Below the pieces are notes generated by a model, which was given only the letters and a program-made list of their open reading frames with translations, did no database searches and was not told the origin of the DNA. The translations under genes were made by a program, and so were the position numbers. Below are positions 54,554-64,000 of a DNA stretch of 64,000 nucleotides, piece by piece. Location: the NCBI GenBank assembly GCA_018287875.1, contig JAGVVL010000002.1, positions 3,534,001 to 3,598,000 of the forward strand, in the 5' to 3' direction. Numbering within the stretch: the stretch's first letter is position 1; the number at the start of each line of letters is the position of its first letter. Source of the DNA: Nigrospora sphaerica. Lineage: Eukaryota; Ascomycota; Sordariomycetes; Amphisphaeriales; Apiosporaceae.

Positions 54554-56503
54554 ATGCTGTTTTCCCGCTTCTTCAGCCTCGTCGCGGCTGCGGCCCCGCT
54601 GGCCCAAGCCGTCGACCTCACGGGCTACGAGTACGTGGTGGTCGGCAGTGGCGCCGGCGGCGGCCCCGTGGCCGCCCGCCTCGCCATGGCGGGCCACAAG
54701 ACGCTCCTCATCGAGGCCGGCGACGACCAGGGCCTCAACGACAACTACACGGTGCCGGCCTACTCGGCCAAGTCGTCCGAGGACCCGGCGATGTCGTGGA
54801 ACTTCTACGTCCGTCACTACGCCGACGACGAGCGCCAGGCTCGCGACTTCAAGACGACGTACGAGCTGCCCGACGGCAGCGAGTACACGGGCCCGGAGCC
54901 GCCCGCCGGCGCCAAGGTCAAGGGCACGCTGTACCCGCGCGTCGGCAGTCTCGGCGGCTGCACCGCCCACAACGCCCTCATCGCCGTCTACCCGCACCAG
55001 TCCGACTTTGAGTACATCGCGGCCGAGACGGGCGATGCCTCGTGGTCGGCCGACAACATGCGCAAGTACTTTGCCAAGATGGAGGACAACAACTACAAGC
55101 TGCCCGGCATCAACGACGGCCACGGCTACGACGGCTGGCACTCGATCGAGCAGGCGCCCCTGACCATCCCCCTGGGCGACCCGAGCCTGCTCAGCCTGCT
55201 CACCGGCGGCGCCTTCGCCCTCGGCAACTGGACGCGCTCCGTCATCAACTTCGGCAGCCTGCTCGTCGGCGACGCCAACAGCGCCAGCAAGGACCGCGAC
55301 ACCAAGCCGGGCTACTACCAGATCCCCATCTCGACCAAGGACCACCAGCGCAACGGCGCGCGCGAGTTCGTCATCAACGTCCGCGACGCCAAGGACAAGG
55401 ACGGCAACAAGCTGTACCCGCTCGACATCCGCATGAACTGCCACGTCACCAAGGTCGTCTTCGACGAGTCGGTCACGCCGCCGCGCGCCACGGGCGTCGA
55501 GTTCCTCGACGGCCAGTACCTCTACAAGGCCAGCCCGCTGTCGCGCAACGCCAAGCCCGGCGTGCCCGGCTCCGCCACGGCCTCGCGCGAGGTCATCGTC
55601 TCGGGCGGCGTCTACAACTCGCCCCAGCTGCTCAAGCTCAGCGGCGTCGGCCCGCGCGCCGAGCTCGAGAAGTTCGGCATCCCCGTCGTGCACGACCTGC
55701 CGGGCGTCGGCACCAACCTGCAGGACCACTACGAGGTCTCGGTGCAGGGCCACGTCGACAAGAACTGGACCGCCTTCGACGGCTGCACCTGGAGCTACCC
55801 CAAGGACCAGGTGGACCACTGCCTCGAGAAGTGGAAGAACCCGGTGCTCGGCGACCGCGGCCTGTACGCGTCGTCGGGCCTCGCGGCGACGATGCTGTTC
55901 AAGAGCAGCGCGGCCGTCAACGACGAGTTCGACGTCTTCGTCTTCGGCGGGCCCGTCAACTTCCGCGGCTACTACCCCAACTACAGCATCGACGTGACGG
56001 AGCGCCACGACTGGTGGACCTGGGCCATCCTCAAGGCGCACCCGCGCAACACGGCGGGCGCCGTGACGCTGCGCTCGGCCGACCCGCTCGACATGCCCGA
56101 CATCCTCTTCAACTACTACGACACGGGCGTCGGCGACTACGACGCCGACCTGACGGCCATCCAGGAGGCCGTGCAGCTCACGCGCGACGCCTTCAAGCGC
56201 CAGCTCGTGCCCGTGACCGAGGTCATGCCCGGCCCCGACGTGCAGTCCGAGGTCGACATCAAGCAGTGGGCCAAGGACATCACCTGGGGCCACCACGCCT
56301 CGTCGACCTGCCCCATCGGCCGCGACGACGACGCCATGGCCGTGCTCGACTCGAGCTTCCGCGTCCGCGGCGTCGCCGGCCTGCGCGTCGTCGACGCCTC
56401 CGTCTACCCCCGCATCCCCGGCACCTTCACCGCCGTCTCGACCTACATGGTCGGCGAGAAGGCCGCCGACGTCATCCTCAGCCAGCTCGAGGCCGACGAG
56501 TAA
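54554..56503 (+). CDS. secreted GMC (FAD) oxidoreductase
   Basis: Single-exon, 649 residues. A signal peptide is likely (MLFSRFFSLVAAAAPLAQA). The FAD dinucleotide motif is YVVVGSGAGGGPVAARLA, with IEAG after strand 2. The GMC signature regions are PRVGSLGGCTAHNALI, IVSGGVYNSPQLLKLSGVGP and PGVGTNLQDHYE. The active-site region is WGHHASSTCPIG, and the C-terminal IPGTFTAVSTYMVGEKAADVI closes the FAD fold, with Thr/Ser where many GMC enzymes have His or Asn. Candidates are a glucose- or alcohol-type oxidase or dehydrogenase acting outside the cell or in the secretory pathway; the substrate cannot be assigned. Third codon positions are almost all G or C. AATAAA at 56608-56613 fits polyadenylation. 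It stands alone between gene-poor stretches. Confidence 0.94.
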   Translation: MLFSRFFSLVAAAAPLAQAVDLTGYEYVVVGSGAGGGPVAARLAMAGHKTLLIEAGDDQGLNDNYTVPAYSAKSSEDPAMSWNFYVRHYADDERQARDFKTTYELPDGSEYTGPEPPAGAKVKGTLYPRVGSLGGCTAHNALIAVYPHQSDFEYIAAETGDASWSADNMRKYFAKMEDNNYKLPGINDGHGYDGWHSIEQAPLTIPLGDPSLLSLLTGGAFALGNWTRSVINFGSLLVGDANSASKDRDTKPGYYQIPISTKDHQRNGAREFVINVRDAKDKDGNKLYPLDIRMNCHVTKVVFDESVTPPRATGVEFLDGQYLYKASPLSRNAKPGVPGSATASREVIVSGGVYNSPQLLKLSGVGPRAELEKFGIPVVHDLPGVGTNLQDHYEVSVQGHVDKNWTAFDGCTWSYPKDQVDHCLEKWKNPVLGDRGLYASSGLAATMLFKSSAAVNDEFDVFVFGGPVNFRGYYPNYSIDVTERHDWWTWAILKAHPRNTAGAVTLRSADPLDMPDILFNYYDTGVGDYDADLTAIQEAVQLTRDAFKRQLVPVTEVMPGPDVQSEVDIKQWAKDITWGHHASSTCPIGRDDDAMAVLDSSFRVRGVAGLRVVDASVYPRIPGTFTAVSTYMVGEKAADVILSQLEADE

Positions 56504-58164
56504 AAAGCGCCGCCGAAAATGCACATAGCGAAACATACATAGCAACATTACGGTCTCTACCTCATGACACATGATACCAAATCACCCCCTCCCTACCCCT
56601 CATGCATAATAAAAATATACCACGCTCTCCGAGACATGCCCCGCGTCGTCCTCTGTGCATGTATGCGTCCAGGTGCGAAGTCGAGGGTGTGACGAACAAT
56701 TCCGTAAATCCGGCGGGGCCCGGACGTATAAGCCGGGATTCGCGAGGTATCGGGGCTCCACCACTATGCACAGGGCTAATTGTGCATTTACGCACGTCCA
56801 CTCCTCGTTCGTTCCGCCCCCTGGGGCCGTCGGTGGCACGGGCTCGGGAAATTACTCGTAAGCGCCCCCCGGCCGGCTCGGGCTGGATGATCGCGTCCGT
56901 TCCCGGTGTACATGGTGGCGGTAGTGGGCGGTGGTCATGAAGGCGAGCCTCGTGGCGAGAATTCAAGCCCGACGGCTACATACTTTGGGTAATGATGCAA
57001 GTTTTATTCCTTCCCCTCTTCACCGGACGGAATGGGGGGCGAGTTGATTCCCGTTGATCCCAATGCCTTTTACCGTGTAGGAGTCGCCATGCCCTTCCTC
57101 CAGGCCCTACCCCATCCTGCCGCGGATCCAACCCGCGTGGTGTACGTCGGATGACGGGTGCCGACGGGTAAAAGACGCTTCTGTCTTGCCGCCTTCCGCC
57201 CCGGACTTGGAAGCACGGCCGCGATGGGCACTAAGGAAGAAGGGAAAAAAGAAAAAGGGGGGGGGGGGAAGAGAGCAAACTGACAGGTGGAGTCGGATGG
57301 AACCCAGACAGGTCAACAGGGGAAAGTCCTTTTTAGTGCGGCATGAGAAGAAACGAGGCTAAGCCCAGCCCAACAAAAATGCGGGGAAAAACGAGGATCA
57401 CCCCTGCGGGTTTCTGAGAGGCTCACACGTTCAAAAAGGCCGATGATGCTTGGGGTGCCGGCCTTGGCCCGTTTCCCACGCAGCGCGTCAAGCAGTCACA
57501 CTTCTGCCGTCTGCAGCATCTGGTTTCCGATGTCGTCGTATCGTACGGACGGCCTGGAAGCAACACTAGCCGGAAGCTCCTACCGAACGTTCGCTCCCGT
57601 CCTAGCCCAGTTCAGGGCGACCAACCACACGCGGCCGCGACTTGAGCCTATTGCTATTGCGACAGGTAAGGTCGAGGATTCCCCTCTTTCCCTCCGTCTC
57701 TCTCTTGCCGGCCATCGGACGACAGACACCTGAACCACGCCACGCGTGATGGCGGTGCCTCGGTGCTTATGCAGGGGGCACATTGGCAACTTTGGTTAAT
57801 TGCCCTCGCGGCAGTCAAGTGCCGTGCCCAGCGAGTTGCCCCTGCGACAAAGCCTGTACCAGGCCGGCGGGACCCAGCGGGAGGGCCGAACCTTGGTCGT
57901 AAACCCGTGGTGAGGGAGAACCTAGATGAGCTCGTAGCCGAAATAGTCATCTTCAATGCCCACGACTGGAAACAGCTAGCAGGGGGGGCCTCAGGAACAG
58001 ACTATACTCACTAGCCAGCCCGTGTAAGCAGCGCACCAGCCAGATGGGTGGGCGTGGTGGAGGAGAAGGACCCTTGTCCCCCTTGCGTATGCGAGTGCGA
58101 AAGGGAGAGGGAGAGGGTGTATCCAGGGTTATCACATGTTTGACTAGAAAAGGGCGACGACGAC

Positions 58165-58194
58165 GATGACGCCTGTGGACGATGACGCCTGTGG
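58165..58194. repeat. 16-bp tandem duplication
   Basis: GATGACGCCTGTGGAC occurs at 58165 and again, almost complete, at 58181. Confidence 0.85.
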
Positions 58195-58260
58195 AGGAGG
58201 GCAGAGCTTGGACGAACCGTTTCCACCCATCCCATGTCATCCAGTCGTCCGCCTGCCAGG

Positions 58261-58301
58261 GCTGTCGGGGCTGTCGGGGGCTGTCGGGGGCTGCCAGGGG
58301 C
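58261..58301. repeat. CTGTCGGGG minisatellite
   Basis: Four tandem 9-10-bp units of GCTGTCGGGG(G), the last degenerate. Confidence 0.85.
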
Positions 58302-59689
58302 CGGTTCCGCCAGCGCAAGGTTCAGGGAAACCCCAGTACAGCGCCAGGCAGCCCGACACCTGACACTTTAGACTTCGCATCTGGCGCCTTGTTACCATCA
58401 CCTGGCATGGGAGGGACAGAATAAACCTACACGGTAGCCTTAACCAGGTCACAGATAAAAAAAGAGGGGTTCGCTTGGCACCCTTGCCAGGCTCATCACC
58501 CATCTCTCCTCGCCGATGCCACGCTGATCCTAGCGTCGTGGAGTTGTGCCCGCTTGGTACTTGTAAGCGAGAAGCAACCCTGCAATGCGGTGCATTGCCC
58601 CTGTCCCTGCCTTTTGCCCCTGTCACTTGTCGCTGTTCCTGGCGAAGTTGTGGCGTCTATCAGGCAAGGATGCGGATCCCGGTCTGTCGGTTCAGATGGG
58701 ATGCGTATGCCTGTATTCTTCTTTCTGCCAGCAACGCAGATTGCCGACCCGAGGGCTCCAGGGAACATCGCCGCGCCACGCAACCCGAAAACCGCAGATG
58801 GCGATGATCTCTCCTCTTTCCGACTTTGCGCATGTGCCGAGAGGGCCTGCCTGCAGGTTTCGTACGCGACCGGCACATCGTCCTGGCTGGTTGCGTTGGG
58901 CGGCTGTGTTTGTGGTTCGGGCTCACGGACACAGGCCGAGGTCCCCCCTATGTACGGGCGCGTACGGGTCAGGCAGATACCGCCGCAGCTGCGTTATGCT
59001 CGACATGGCCGCGACTGTTCACCTGTACGCTCGGCCGGCGGTGGTGGAGGACTGGAGGCGCGTGGGGGCTGAGGGGCGTCGGTCTGTCGGAGCATCGCCG
59101 GCGACGACGTCTACGCAGGGCAGGCGTGGAAAGACCCCAATCTGCGCCACTGCATGAAACGGGGGAAGGAGGGGCCCGACAGCCACCGTTGCTGCTGGAA
59201 GCCCCTTCTCCTGTCCTCTCGAACGTGGAATCTCGCCCCGGCGGCGGCTGACTGCCGGGCTGTGCTGCTCCATGGGGTGTAATGGCGCGCAGGCGCGAAG
59301 AGAAGCGAGCCTGGAGCACCAGACGTTAAGAGAGTCCCGCCGGGTCCGGCCTTCTTTAAGAGGCACGGAGGACTAGGCGGCATTGACCAGAAAACGCCCA
59401 TCAAGCCGCCGGGCCGCTTCGTTTAGCGTCGGTCCTTGGTGTGAGTCTATAATAGCGTCTGCCCAGCACTGCACGCGTCAAACGGGCCCGCGAGTAACGG
59501 AACCGGCGACGGACCGAGTGCACTGCGCGGCCGTTACGTGCTCGCGTGCTGCGGGCAGCTCTTAACCCCAAGACCGACCATTATAGGCGCCGTCTCTCGG
59601 GGTCAGTTACCCGCGCGGGGACCGGATTAACAGCTGGCTGGCCATCACGAACGATGGAGAGATGCATCGATCCAGTCCCACGTCGCTAT

Positions 59690-59734
59690 CTATGCACTGG
59701 ATACGACGATGTCTATGCACTGGGTACGACGGTG
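59690..59734. repeat. 23-bp tandem duplication
   Basis: CTATGCACTGGATACGACGA at 59690 recurs at 59713 with two substitutions. Confidence 0.85.
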
Positions 59735-60190
59735 CCTCCTATAGCTCAGCCGCCCGGTCCGCGCATCACCACCGTCAAAGCCACGTGCAATGCTCGCTTG
59801 CGCTTGGTCGCTTCTGCCGCGACCGCATGCACGACTGGCTGCCTTGGCTCTCCGCTGCAGAAGTCTCGCGCGGGGCTGCACCTCGATATAGCAGTTATGC
59901 AAGGGCAAAATATGACCAATAAGCGTCCCATTCTCCCAGCCCATTACGATCTTGCCAACGGGCACAGCATTTTCTGGACAACCGACAATGATTTTTGGCC
60001 GCTCTTGGCCATACAGACCCTTGGCGCATTGGGCCAGAGCTGATCCAGGTGGGTAGAGGTCACTCGATCAACAGCGCGACCCGTTAGGTAGTATACAGAG
60101 AAACAAGGTTCTACCGACCTGTTTGAGTGCCTGCGAGCCTGCATACAGCTACACGACGACTGCATTTGTACGAACGCCCACCCCTCTTCA

Positions 60191-60332
60191 AAGAGAGAGA
60201 GAGAGGCAGAGAGAGAGAGAGGCAGAGAGAGAGAGGCAGAGAGAGAGAGGCAGAGAGAGAGAGGCAGAGAGAGAGAGGCAGAGAGAGAGAGGCAGAGAGA
60301 GAGAGGCAGAGAGAGAGAGAGAGGCAGAGAGG
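60191..60332. repeat. compound GA microsatellite, 14-bp unit
   Basis: About ten tandem copies of GGCAGAGAGAGAGA, with small length variants at both ends. Apparent Leu/Ser- or Arg/Glu-repeat ORFs across it are artefacts of the repeat. Confidence 0.92.
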
Positions 60333-62304
60333 CGGGTGGGGTGGCTCGCGTACCAAATACAGCTACGGTTACATCTTCAGCCCACCAGCTGGGGCCACAG
60401 CAGCTGGAGACTGTCCACCGCGGAGAGTGGACGCTGGGACTGTCCCCTCGAACGTGTTGCCCCTGCGGCCACTCCACCTTTCTGTCTCTCGTGGCCGTGC
60501 CTGCCTGCCAGGCCCACGGCCCACAGACCGGTTTCTGACTGGAGCGCATTGAGGCACAGATAGGACGGTCGGTAGGGCGCGAAAGAGCGAGGGCGCCCAC
60601 GAGCCCACCGCTGCCGCCTACAGCTGGCGTCTGGTACAGACTGCTGCCGATGGCACGCTATTGCGTCTTCAGCTGCCCCCTGGATGTCCCCATCTCACGC
60701 GTGTCGGGACAGGGCCAAAAGGCCGGTGGGCAGCTGGCAACCCGTCCGATGACCCTAGAGAAGCGGGGATGCCTGGCTTGTTTCCGGTGAGAGCAAAAGC
60801 CCTGCCTAGTTAGGAGCGAGGAGGTTCGAGGATTTGGCCTCGCTGCTGCCGTTACCAGCATCTGCGCCGCCCCTACAGAGGGGAATTCCCGGGGCGCCAT
60901 GGAGAGAGGGGGGAAGTAACTCGACGCGGGGGACCAGTTCTTCCAGGCCATCGCCCTCCGGCACTGCGGTTAGGGGCCGAAATCCCTCCTGCTTGTTCAT
61001 GGCCTTGTTGCTCGAGCGTTTGCCCGGTTGGGCGGAGACAGAGAGCCGGAGTAGAGAGACCTGCGCTAGGGCTGGCCACCCCTGCGCGAGCGCGCACGCA
61101 CCTCCGACGGTATACCTTCCCAGAACGGGGGAGAAGATCGCACCCTCTCAACGGCGATTACTCCGTAATACGAACCAAAAAGAGCCCCTCAGAGGCCAGA
61201 GGGGCGATAAAAGGGTCCACCCCCCGCTGTCCCGGGCCCGCGTCTGCCACTGCTGCAGCGTCCGTCATCTCCTAGTAGCTTGGGAGTCATGCCCCAAGGC
61301 GGATCAAGGATGAGCCTACGCGGCCGTGCCTGAACCCCATGGTGCTTGCTGTGAGTATGGGATGCCTTTTGTTTTTGTTTCTTTCTTGACATGGCCACCT
61401 GCCTGGTACGGGCCCGTCACGTACGTGCGTCGGTGAGAGAGACAGAGGGAAGGAGAGGGGAAGATAGGAAAAGAGCGCATGTGTGCCAAAGTGTTTCGGT
61501 TCGGCCTCCTCGGCATACCACCTCATTAGATGGCACTGCCCTGTGGCCTGCTTTATCAGATTGTGAGTACGTATAGAGCTACTGCATATAGGCAGGGGTT
61601 CCCCCCAGTGCCGGTCATATTACCGAGCATGAGCTTCCTGGGCTGGCTAGAGGGCCCTTGCAGCCTAGTACTGCTAGCAGTTTAACAAGGGTCGTCGTCT
61701 TCCCCCTCCCTCGCCCCCCTCTGGCCCGTCCGGACGACCAGGCCCAGCCGGGCAGCAGCCGTTGATAGGACTTCTATACCTTGCAACTTTGTTCGGACAC
61801 AAGACAAGAAGACTGCAACGCTGAAGAGGGGAGGGACCCCCCAACTAGACCCGGCTGGTAGCCGGCCCAAGCTGATTGATCGTGGTGCTGCCCCTGCCCA
61901 CATGCTTTCTGGACCACAGGGAGATGACAATCTTCGTCCTCTCCGCGCAGTAGCCCAGCCTTGGCCGGGCATTCCGTCCATCCCGCGGGCCTAGGCTCTA
62001 ACCCCCTCCCCCCGCGGGCCCTGTCTTGGTTCCTATGTATTGGCCTAATCCCCGGGAGCTAGACGGACGGGAGGATCGTGGGAAAAGCCTTCTCTGCCCG
62101 CCCCGTCTTGTCGAATTCGTTAAAAGTCTCGCCGTCCGCTCCCTCGCCCAACACCCAAGCCCGCTGGTCCCAACCAGACGGAACTACCTTGCTCTCATGA
62201 CCCGGGGTGCGTGTGAAGGCCGGCAACGATATCCATTTTTCACCGCCCCCTCGACGAACTCGCAGCCTTTCCTCTCGCCCCCGAGAGGGTGATAGACCGA
62301 GACC

Positions 62305-63818
62305 ATGGCCGACGCCGCACCCGTGCCGAACCGGGGCCCCGAACTGCTTGGCGTCAACATCTTCTTCCTCATCATCGTCCTAACGGCCTGTCTGCTGCGG
62401 ATGTACACCCGCCTCTTCATGGTGAAGGCGTTTGGTGTCGACGACGGCCTCATGCTGCTCTCGACGGTACGTGCGGCGGGGAAGACGACGACGGTCACTG
62501 TGTCTAACGCCGGGGAAAACAGGTCTTCTTCGTCATCTATAATACCTTCTCCACGGTCGGTGTGCAGTTCGGTACCGGCCACCACCACAAGGACTTGGAG
62601 TTCTTGAAGGTGGCGGCCGCCATGAAGGTACGAAACCTCTCCCTTCCACCCCTCCGGCCCGGGGGGGGAGGCCATGGCCACGGCGAGTAGTGACTAACAC
62701 GCGAGGCGCCCTGCAGTGCTGGTTCTTCTGCTACATCTTCTACACGTGCTCAATGATCACGTCCAAGGTCTCCATCGGCTACTTCCTGCTGCGCATCGCC
62801 GTCAAGAAGGTGCACCAGTGGACCATCTACGCGGCCATGGCCATCTCGGTCCTGGCCGGGCTCGCCTTCTTCTTTGTCACCATCTTCCAGTGCACGCCCA
62901 CCAACTACTTCTGGGACAAGTACATCCCCGGCGTCGAGGGCATGTGCATCCCCTCGGACGTCATCGTCGGCCTCGCCTTTCTCTACAGCGTCTTCAGCGT
63001 CATCTCCGACTTCACCTTCGCCCTGCTGCCGGCCTTTTTGCTGTGGGACCTCAAGCTCAAGCGGAGGACCAAGTTCGCCATCATCCCCCTTTTGGCCATG
63101 GGCTGCATGTGAGTCCTTTCCCCCCCTGGTGGCGACCAACAAACACCACCACCACCACCACCATCCACCTACTAATATTTCCCTCTCCGTCTCCAGTGCC
63201 AGCAGTGCCGTTGTCGCCCGCTTCGCCTACCTGACGCGGATCCGCGAGGTCGACGACTTCCTGTGGGCCACGCTGGACATTGCCATCTGGTCGACGGTGG
63301 AGCAGGGGCTGGCCATCACGGCGGGCAGCCTGGCGACGCTGCGGCCGCTGTTCAAGATCCTGGGCTACAAGCTGGGCCTGACGACGAAGCCGACGTCGTA
63401 CGGGGCGACGGCGGCGTCGGGCGGCTTCGCGACGCACCCGCAGTCGGCGCACATGCGCAGCACGGCGCGCAAGGCGAGCCGCGCCGGCCTGCCGGGCGAG
63501 GACGACGACACCGACTACCACCAGTCGCGCTTCGGCGGCGACGCCGAGGCCGGCTTCGCCGTCGCCGGCGCCAAGTCCGAGGGCGGCCCCGGCGGCATCC
63601 CCCTCGCCCGCGTCGAGGTGCGCATCACGGGCGGCCGCAAGAACCACGCGCCGCCCCGCCCCGACGACGACGACGGCCTCGGCCGCATGCGCGAGAAGAA
63701 CGAGAGCGAGGAGGCCCTGCACCGCACCGCCGCCTCCATGGCCGGCGCCGACAGCTTCGACGGCGCCCGCAAGGTCACGCCCAAGAGCTTCATTCGCCAC
63801 CGCGACGACTCGGTTTAA
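62305..63818 (+). CDS. SAT4/PTH11-type seven-helix membrane protein
   Basis: Four exons, join(62305..62466, 62523..62627, 62717..63108, 63197..63818), 426 residues with consistent phases and donors GTACGT, GTACGA and GTGAGT. The N-terminus has no CFEM domain and enters helix 1 directly (LLGVNIFFLIIVLTACLLRMYTRLF). Family landmarks follow: FGVDDGLMLLST, VQFGTGHHHKDL, the helix-3 motif TSKVSIGYFLLRIA, FQCTPTNYFWDKY, ISDFTFALLPAFLLWDLKLKRRTKF, and WSTVEQGLAITAGSLATLRPLFK. A 160-residue cytoplasmic tail is polar, Gly/Ser/Asp-rich and ends in RHRDDSV. Such proteins are putative surface sensors; PTH11 in Pyricularia senses host-surface cues. The ligand is unknown. It is an intact counterpart to the broken copy at 6.8-8.3 kb. 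Confidence 0.93.
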
Positions 63819-64000
63819 CGCCCCGCCGAGGAAGAAAAAGAAAAGAAACGCCGAAAAAAGAAAAAAGAAAAGACTAATACTAATCGAAACGTTTCCACAC
63901 GTCACACCCACATCTTCTCCGCGGTCGCCCCTCGTTCGTCTTGTTTTTCCGAAAAGAAGGATACCCATTGGCTGTCTGGCGCTCACCTGCTTTCGCTCGT
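63819..64000. other. 3' region of the SAT4/PTH11-like gene
   Basis: A-rich 3' UTR sequence to the window end; no further gene is visible. Confidence 0.4.

Larger units (their letters stand above)
56504..62304. other. long gene-poor region
   Basis: About 5.8 kb between the GMC gene and the right-hand SAT4/PTH11-like gene. No ORF has a recognisable domain. Several simple and tandem repeats are present. The right end is the promoter of the SAT4/PTH11-like gene. No transposase, reverse transcriptase or terminal repeat was recognised. Confidence 0.4.

Noticed and set aside
54137..56572. 811-codon minus-strand ORF opposite the GMC gene
   Set aside because: An antisense shadow caused by high GC at third codon positions; Val/Gly/Arg/Ala-rich with no domains, while the plus strand encodes a complete GMC enzyme.
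60123..60563. ORFs with Arg/Glu or Leu/Ser repeats
   Set aside because: Translations of the GA microsatellite, present in several frames.
1..64000. CRISPR arrays, bacterial operons, transposons with terminal repeats
   Set aside because: None seen; the sequence is nuclear fungal DNA, and no transposase or reverse-transcriptase motif was recognised.

Overview
The window is a GC-rich stretch of a filamentous ascomycete nuclear genome (Pezizomycotina, most likely Sordariomycetes). This rests on short introns with GTRNGT donors and CTRAC/CTAAC branch points, a NUC-2/PHO81-type CDK inhibitor, SAT4/PTH11-type seven-helix proteins, a decayed HET-domain fragment and fungal families such as Cue5, Rrn6, Coa1 and Mob1. 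The species cannot be named from the sequence. Exon boundaries below were placed by eye from splice signals, reading phase and family conservation.

Layout. 1-6.5 kb: possible edge exon, a DHX35-like DEAH helicase (-) and a Cue5-like ubiquitin/Atg8 adaptor (+). 6.8-12.6 kb: a broken SAT4/PTH11-like gene (-) and a large repetitive secreted mucin-like protein (+) whose frame breaks inside a 135-bp tandem repeat. 13-26.9 kb is a dense housekeeping block: small membrane protein (-), MZT1/MOZART1 (-), U6 snRNA (+), CCDC25 (-), mitochondrial uL3 (+), COA1 (-), a conserved membrane protein (+), a PITH protein (-), RRN6 (-) and SPC25 (+). 27.6-31.2 kb: PHO81/NUC-2 (-). 34.2-43.5 kb: CHY/RING ubiquitin ligase (-), LYR protein (+), mitochondrial carrier (+) and MOB1 (-). 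43.5-49 kb is gene-poor with a HET relic. 49.0-51.7 kb: a RasGEF carrying an N-terminal GTPase-like domain (+). 51.7-62.3 kb holds only one gene, a secreted GMC oxidoreductase (+), plus microsatellites. 62.3-63.8 kb: an intact SAT4/PTH11-like gene (+).

No operon-like or clustered pathway is evident. Shared themes are RNA metabolism (U6, DHX35, RRN6), mitotic apparatus (MZT1, SPC25, MOB1), mitochondria (uL3m, COA1, LYR protein, carrier) and signalling (PHO81, RasGEF, SAT4-like receptors).

The most striking signal is the U6 snRNA gene. It is interrupted by a 53-nt spliceosomal-type intron inside the catalytic ACAGAGA box, with a TATA-like element upstream and a B-box-like element about 100 bp beyond the terminator. 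Several coding genes show isolated one-base discrepancies in short homopolymers. These could be true lesions or assembly errors, and they decide whether three genes are intact.
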